NCBI GenBank assembly: GCA_030431525.1
Contig: JAUIJC010000004.1
Location: 62,001 to 126,000, forward strand
DNA: 64,000 nucleotides
Direction of reading: 5' to 3'
Source of the DNA: Bacteroidia bacterium
Lineage (GTDB): Bacteria > Bacteroidota > Bacteroidia > Cytophagales > JAAEPT01
This document shows positions 57,405 through 64,000 of the stretch, in pieces. The translations under genes were made by a program, and so were the position numbers. The notes beneath the pieces were generated by a model. The model made no database searches, was not told the origin of the DNA, and worked only from the letters and a program-made list of their open reading frames with translations. Positions within the stretch are counted from its first letter, which is position 1, and each line of letters starts with the position of its first letter.

Positions 57405-57809
57405 TTAGGGCTTGATCATTCCAACCTCACCAAGCTCAGAGATCAACATCAGCCTATCTTCTTTCAATTCCTCAGGGCTGAAGCTGAAGCTGATTTCAAA
57501 CATTTTCCCGTTGGCAAAATAGCTGACTCGGAAATGGTTATTCAGTTTGAGGACTTCAGGAATAAGCTGCTCAATGCGTGCAATTTTGTCGGCCTCCAAT
57601 GAGTTGAAGAGCTTCCGAACCGTTGCCGTTTTTTTCGATTCCCCATTGATTTCACCTTCGCCCCAACTATTGATAATCACTGTTTCTAAAGTGAAGTCGT
57701 TTTCGTTGAGCAAGGAAGCAATCCATTCATAAACGCCCGCATTGTTTTTTCTGCGGGTGATGGCCAAGGAGACTTTTTCAGCGGTAGGGATTTTAATGTC
57801 TTTCTTCAT
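57405..57809 (-). CDS. Conserved-looking hypothetical protein, translationally coupled to lipB
   Basis: 134-aa ORF overlapping the lipB stop by 4 nt (57806-57809). Confidence 0.7.
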   Translation of the reverse strand: MKKDIKIPTAEKVSLAITRRKNNAGVYEWIASLLNENDFTLETVIINSWGEGEINGESKKTATVRKLFNSLEADKIARIEQLIPEVLKLNNHFRVSYFANGKMFEISFSFSPEELKEDRLMLISELGEVGMIKP

Positions 57810-58531
57810 GGCTGGTAGGTTTTGCTTTCTTCAAGGGTCATTTCAAACAATTGAGCCAAATGGCCTTTTACTTTTTCCTCCACCTCTTCCATGGAAGGAG
57901 CTTGCCCCAATTCCCTTTCCAAAGAAGTCACATCCTTGTCCGTGATGCCACAAGGCACGATGTTTCCGAAATAATTCAGGTCTGTAGATACGTTAAAGGC
58001 AAAGCCGTGCATAGTCACCCAACGGCTGGCTTTCACACCGAAAGCACAGATTTTTCGTGGGTTCTTTTGTTCGATATGGTCAATCCAAACACCTGTGAGT
58101 CCATCAATGCGTCCGGCCTCAATACCATAATCTCCACAGGTGAGAATGATGGCTTCTTCTAAAAAGCGCAGGTATTTGTGGATGTCCGTGAAGAAGTTGT
58201 CGAGGTCGAGAATTGGATAACCGACTAATTGGCCAGGGCCGTGATAGGTAATGTCACCTCCACGCCCGATAGGGTGGAAGGTAGCGCCTTTGGCTTCCAA
58301 GTCTTTATCCGCAATCAAAAGATTGTCCTTTGAACCGCTTTTACCCAAGGTGTAAGTATGTGGGTGTTGGCAGAAGAGGAGGTGGTTCTCCGTAGGCTGT
58401 TCGTTTTCCGGCTCCTTGCGGTTAGCAATTTTTAGCTGGACTGTTTGATCAAACAGTGATTTTTGGAGTTCAAGGGCCTCCTCGTAGGGAATAAGGCCAA
58501 GCTTGTGGAACTGGACAACACGATTCTGCAT
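57806..58531 (-). CDS. lipB: Octanoyltransferase
   Basis: GRGGDITYHGPGQLVGYPILDL, GLTGVWID, KICAFGVKASRWVTMHGFAFNV. Confidence 0.97.
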   Translation of the reverse strand: MQNRVVQFHKLGLIPYEEALELQKSLFDQTVQLKIANRKEPENEQPTENHLLFCQHPHTYTLGKSGSKDNLLIADKDLEAKGATFHPIGRGGDITYHGPGQLVGYPILDLDNFFTDIHKYLRFLEEAIILTCGDYGIEAGRIDGLTGVWIDHIEQKNPRKICAFGVKASRWVTMHGFAFNVSTDLNYFGNIVPCGITDKDVTSLERELGQAPSMEEVEEKVKGHLAQLFEMTLEESKTYQP

Positions 58532-58597
58532 AAGCTCGCGGGGATAATTTCATGCAAAGTTACGATTATGTCTCCCGCTTGCCAAGAGGCGGAGTAA

Positions 58598-58662
58598 GCT
58601 CCATTAGTCTAATCACCTGCCAACAGCTGTAAGCTTTGGCAGTGTGAATTGACTAATGGAGC
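58598..58662. repeat. REP-like hairpin A with locus-specific outer arms
   Basis: gctccattagtc taat[cacctgccaacagctgtaagctttggcagtgtg]aatt gactaatggagc. Confidence 0.88.
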
Positions 58663-58674
58663 AGGTAAAAGATC

Positions 58675-58741
58675 AGGTTATGTTGCCAAAACACCCTGCC
58701 AAAGTTTCCAACTGTTGGCAGGTGTTTTTGCAACATAACCT
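58675..58741. repeat. REP-like hairpin B (inverted) with locus-specific outer arms
   Basis: aggttatgttgccaaa[acaccctgccaaagtttccaactgttggcaggtgt]ttttgcaacataacct, ending at the RAYT stop codon. Confidence 0.88.
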
Positions 58742-59359
58742 TCAATCCAAAAGAAGATTATCGGGAAGGTTCAAGGTGGTTGATTGTTGATGAAAGGCAA
58801 TGAAATTCCTTTTCCCACCAAACCATTCCCAAATCTCGTTTCGCTCTAAAAGGGTTTTTGTATCAGAACAAAGGGCTTTGAATGAGGAATGAGGCCATTT
58901 CTCAAAGTTATTGGTCAATAGATGGGATTGCGGGTTGTGATGAATGTATTGGATTAGCCTTGTAAAATGGGATTCTTGTTCAATGGCAATTCTGTGGAAA
59001 GGTTGCTCAAAAAGGGTTCCTGTGCGTGAATATTTGAAGTTTATGGATTGTGTGTGGGAACTGAAAAAATGGGAGAATTGACGTGAGGGGAAGTTTTCCC
59101 TCCGAGATGCTGAAAATGTTCTCCATTCTTTAATGGTATTTTCAAGATGATCTTCAGTTTGAATTTTCACCAGCAAATGGAAATGGTTCTTCAGTAGGCA
59201 GTAAGCGTAAACTTTGGCTATTGGTGTGATGTACTTCTTTAGTCGCTCTAAAAATCCATTGTAATCTTCTTGCTCCAAAAAAAGATTGGTGCTGTTAATT
59301 CCTCGGTTGTAGATATGGTAGAAATGCCCAAACTGGAGTTTTCCTTGGTCGGAAAGCAT
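58742..59359 (-). CDS. REP-associated tyrosine transposase (RAYT; Y1/HUH, IS200-like)
   Basis: FGHFYHIYNRGINSTNLF, HUH motif KNHFHLLVKI, Tyr motif LIQYIHHNPQSH. Confidence 0.93.
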   Translation of the reverse strand: MLSDQGKLQFGHFYHIYNRGINSTNLFLEQEDYNGFLERLKKYITPIAKVYAYCLLKNHFHLLVKIQTEDHLENTIKEWRTFSASRRENFPSRQFSHFFSSHTQSINFKYSRTGTLFEQPFHRIAIEQESHFTRLIQYIHHNPQSHLLTNNFEKWPHSSFKALCSDTKTLLERNEIWEWFGGKRNFIAFHQQSTTLNLPDNLLLD

Positions 59360-59399
59360 TGTTGAAAAAGTTTAAAAAAAATGGGGTATGAGCGTGGTA

Positions 59400-59435
59400 C
59401 ACCTGCCAACAGCCGATAGGCTTTGGCAGTGTGTG
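59400..59435. repeat. REP-like hairpin C
   Basis: cacctgccaacagccgataggctttggcagtgtgtg. Confidence 0.85.
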
Positions 59436-59449
59436 TGAAAAAGAGCTCT

Positions 59450-59528
59450 TTATGTTCCGGCTTAGACTTATTCACACTGCCAAAGCTTCCAGCTGTTGGC
59501 AGGTGAATAAGTCTAAGCCGGAACATAA
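59450..59528. repeat. REP-like hairpin D (inverted) with 26-nt locus-specific outer arms overlapping the manA 3' end
   Basis: ttatgttccggcttagacttattcac[actgccaaagcttccagctgttggcag]gtgaataagtctaagccggaacataa. Confidence 0.93.
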
Positions 59529-60499
59529 GCCTCCAAAACCTTGAATTCAGGAGAAGGAATCAATTCCACTTTTTTAATCGATGCAGGAAGAAGGATTGCG
59601 TCTCCTTTTTCAAACTTGTACTCCTTGTCTTCATGTTTGATGGTCAACGCACCTTCAAAGCAAACAAAAATCACGAAGGAATCTAGGGTAGAGTAATCAC
59701 GGGTAACTGGCTGATTGCAGTTCAGTTTGTTCGTCGTGAAGTACTCGCAATCCACCAATGAAATTGGTTGGTTACGTTTACAAACGTAGTTTGTGCGGTA
59801 ATCTGAGTGATGGGTATAATCGATGGCCTCTAAGGCCTGATCAGTGTGCAACTCGCGAGGTTTACCGTCCTTGTCGATTCTATCGAAATCGTAGATGCGG
59901 TAAGTGATGTCCGAGGTTTGCTGAATCTCTGCCAAGAGCAATCCTTTACCGATGGTATGCACCCGTCCGGCCGGAAGGAAGAACACGTCACCTGCTTTCG
60001 CATTCTCATAATTGAGAATTTCAAGTAGGCGTTTTTCTTTTAGAAACTTAAGGTAGGTTTCAGGGTCGATTTCCCTGTTGAATCCACTAACCAATTGAGC
60101 TCCTTCGTCCGCCTGAAAAATATACCACATTTCGGTCTTACCGAAGGAGTCGTGGCGCTCTTGTGCTAAGCTGTCATCAGGGTGAACTTGGACGGAAAGG
60201 TCCGCGTTGGCATCGATGAATTTGACTAGAAGGGGGAACTCATCGCCGAATTGCTCATAGACTTTCTTACCCAGCAATTCGTCCTTGAAGGAGCTGATTA
60301 GTTCGGTAAGCGGTTTACCGTCTAAACTTCCACCATTAACGTGAGACACATTTCCTTCTACACCAGAAATTTCCCAAGTCTCCCCACAATTTGGTAGGGG
60401 TGAGAAGTCTTTGTTCAGAATGGATTTTATCTTTTGGCCTCCCCAGATTTTCTCTTTAAAGATGGGGTGAAATTTCAAAGGATAAAGGTTGTCTCGCAT
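59513..60499 (-). CDS. manA: Mannose-6-phosphate isomerase, type I (class I)
   Basis: YPLKFHPIFKEKIWGGQKI, VKFIDANADLSVQVHPDD, VFFLPAGRVHTIGKG. Confidence 0.95.
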   Translation of the reverse strand: MRDNLYPLKFHPIFKEKIWGGQKIKSILNKDFSPLPNCGETWEISGVEGNVSHVNGGSLDGKPLTELISSFKDELLGKKVYEQFGDEFPLLVKFIDANADLSVQVHPDDSLAQERHDSFGKTEMWYIFQADEGAQLVSGFNREIDPETYLKFLKEKRLLEILNYENAKAGDVFFLPAGRVHTIGKGLLLAEIQQTSDITYRIYDFDRIDKDGKPRELHTDQALEAIDYTHHSDYRTNYVCKRNQPISLVDCEYFTTNKLNCNQPVTRDYSTLDSFVIFVCFEGALTIKHEDKEYKFEKGDAILLPASIKKVELIPSPEFKVLEAYVPA

Positions 60500-60543
60500 A
60501 ATCTTCCTCTTGCCACAAACGACAAAGATAACAAAATTAGTAA

Positions 60544-60585
60544 AGAGGCTCCGGTTTCAGATGGAAGGGAACCAGAGCCTCTAAT
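60544..60585 (-). terminator. Hairpin downstream of pgi
   Basis: agaggctccggtt ... aaccagagcctct. Confidence 0.6.
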
Positions 60586-60587
60586 AC

Positions 60588-62367
<1,780 letters not shown>

Positions 62368-62406
62368 CTTTTTTCTCCAATTCTTATCTGAACAATCCAT
62401 CTTTTT

Positions 62407-62757
62407 ATGGTTTCAAGAAAAAATCTCGGCAATCGGGGAGAGGACCAAGCGGTTGAATTCCTCAAGCAGAAAGGGTTTTCGTTGTTGGAACGACAATACC
62501 GTCATGGAAGGGCGGAGATTGATCTGATTATGCGCAAGGACGATTTGATGATTTTTGTCGAAGTGAAGACGCGAACAGGAAAGGCCTATGGACGGCCAGA
62601 AGATGCCATCAGCCAAGGACAGATTGAACGAATTATGTCTTCAGCGGAACATTACATTTTTGAACAAGGCTGGGAGGGACGCCTGCGCTTTGATGTTATT
62701 GCGGTGCAATGCTATCAAGGGCGGGTGGAGTTGACGCATCTTGAGGATGCTTTTTGA
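62407..62757 (+). CDS. YraN family (UPF0102) nuclease-like protein
   Basis: NRGEDQAVEFLKQKGFSLLERQYRHGRAEIDLIMRKDDLMIFVEVKTRTG. Confidence 0.95.
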   Translation: MVSRKNLGNRGEDQAVEFLKQKGFSLLERQYRHGRAEIDLIMRKDDLMIFVEVKTRTGKAYGRPEDAISQGQIERIMSSAEHYIFEQGWEGRLRFDVIAVQCYQGRVELTHLEDAF

Positions 62758-64000
62758 TGAGGCTATCCTTGGTGGGTTGTGGATTTTTGAGAAAATGCTT
62801 TTCATAATCAGGAACGGCGGGCAGAACCTCACCCTCGCTTGGAATGGGTTGGATGATTTTGATTTCCTCTTCCAATTCTTCCCTTAAATCATCTGAAATG
62901 GTCCACTGATTCTTTTTTAGGATTGCTTCAATCATTTCCATGTCGGCAGGAAGGCTGTCAATGTATGATGGGCATGGAATCCATGTTCGCTTGAATTCCC
63001 CGAAATAGCTTTTCCTGAATTGCTTTTCCTTTTGAAGTGACGAGAAAAATTCCGCCCAGATAGGCATTGCTGTTTTAGCCCCTTGACCAAGTTTTGTGGA
63101 TAGGTAGTGGATTCGTGGGTCATCGGCGCCTACCCAACAGCCCGCCAGAAGTTTTGGGGTATAACCGATGTACCAGCCATCCCTGTTTTCTTGGGATGTT
63201 CCTGTTTTTCCAGCCATTTGGGCACTGAATTTAAATTTTCGACGAAGTGAACCAGCGGTTCCGTTGTCCACGGTTTGGCGAAGCATCTCGTTGATTTGCC
63301 TTGCGTATTTTTTCTTCAGTACAGGCGTTGAGCTTGGCTTTGCTTCATAAATGACATTTCCTTGGGCATCCTCAATGCGTTGGATGACATGCGCTTTTTG
63401 ATACTTTCCGTCATTGAGAAAAACCCCAAAGGCTGTGGTCATCTCCAATAAGGAAACCGAACCTGAGCCCAAACCAATCGAAGGGTCGGAAGGGAGGTAT
63501 GAGCTGATGCCCATGGCTTTGGCAAGCTCAACTGTATTTTCCACGCCAGAGCGAATTGTGAGCTGGGCAGTGACGGTATTGACCGAACGAGCCAATCCAC
63601 CTGCCATGGTATAATAGCCTTTGTATTCGCGGTTTACATTTCGTGGTGCCCAAGGCTTGTCCCCAGTTTCCTTACTTGGAAACTCAATGAGCGTGTCTGA
63701 AAATAGACGACAAGGACTGATTCCTTGATTTAGTGCATTGGCATAGACTATTGGTTTAAAAACGGAACCAGTCTGTCTTTTGGCTTGCACATGGTCATAG
63801 GGATAATGTTTGTGATAGATTCCACCCACATAGGCCAGCACCTCAAGGGAGGCAGGGTCAATGGCAACAAAGCTTGTTTGAAGCTGTGTGTGTTGGTGGA
63901 TGATGGAGTCATATACGCTCATGGTGGTGTCCCGTTCTCCATACAGATTGTCGAAGGTTTCGAAGGTGAGCTCAATCCGTTTGAGGCTGTCCAATGTCTT
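62696..64000 (-). CDS. Class A penicillin-binding protein (PBP1A-like) C-terminal transpeptidase portion, truncated by window edge
   Basis: RQTGSVFKPIVYANAL, MAGKTGTSQENRDGWYIGYTPKLLAGCWVGAD; frame open to right edge. Confidence 0.94.
   Translation of the reverse strand, partial: KTLDSLKRIELTFETFDNLYGERDTTMSVYDSIIHQHTQLQTSFVAIDPASLEVLAYVGGIYHKHYPYDHVQAKRQTGSVFKPIVYANALNQGISPCRLFSDTLIEFPSKETGDKPWAPRNVNREYKGYYTMAGGLARSVNTVTAQLTIRSGVENTVELAKAMGISSYLPSDPSIGLGSGSVSLLEMTTAFGVFLNDGKYQKAHVIQRIEDAQGNVIYEAKPSSTPVLKKKYARQINEMLRQTVDNGTAGSLRRKFKFSAQMAGKTGTSQENRDGWYIGYTPKLLAGCWVGADDPRIHYLSTKLGQGAKTAMPIWAEFFSSLQKEKQFRKSYFGEFKRTWIPCPSYIDSLPADMEMIEAILKKNQWTISDDLREELEEEIKIIQPIPSEGEVLPAVPDYEKHFLKNPQPTKDSLIKKHPQDASTPPALDSIAPQ

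Larger units (their letters stand above)
58598..59528. mobile_element. RAYT/REP locus (REPtron-like): two hairpin pairs flanking a RAYT gene
   Basis: REP-like cores at about 58613-58647, 58689-58725, 59400-59435 and 59472-59506 in +,-,(RAYT),+,- order. Confidence 0.82.

Noticed and set aside
59248-59526. 92-aa minus-strand ORF across the RAYT upstream region
   Set aside because: Runs through hairpins C and D and overlaps RAYT out of frame; no protein-like signal.

Overview
The window is a typical Bacteroidota chromosome segment, probably Cytophagales-like judging from T9SS / gliding-type C-terminal domains, PorP/SprF, DUF families and TAnnTTTG-type promoters. It carries about 43 credible protein-coding genes and no rRNA, tRNA or CRISPR array that I can see. 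Housekeeping genes include panB (5' truncated), an RluA-type pseudouridine synthase, a THUMP methyltransferase, rpsF-rpsR-rplI, apaG, mdh, rnhB, gcvT, lipB, manA, pgi, yraN and a class A PBP (truncated at the right edge). Accessory content: (i) two giant secreted repeat proteins (2400 and 3139 aa) with gliding-motility-type C-terminal domains, the second in a cluster dockerin-like protein / giant adhesin / PorP-SprF / OmpA-LysM protein; (ii) a RAYT (REP-associated tyrosine transposase) between lipB and manA, flanked on both sides by pairs of inverted REP-like hairpins. The hairpin tips covary, and three of the four cores sit inside longer locus-specific palindromes, one of which includes the 3' end of manA; (iii) an unusually rich set of 65-135 bp intergenic imperfect palindromes of several unrelated sequence families, all between co-directional genes. 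The RAYT/REP locus and the palindromes are the most interesting non-coding signals. All calls come from reading the sequence; no database search or folding was run.
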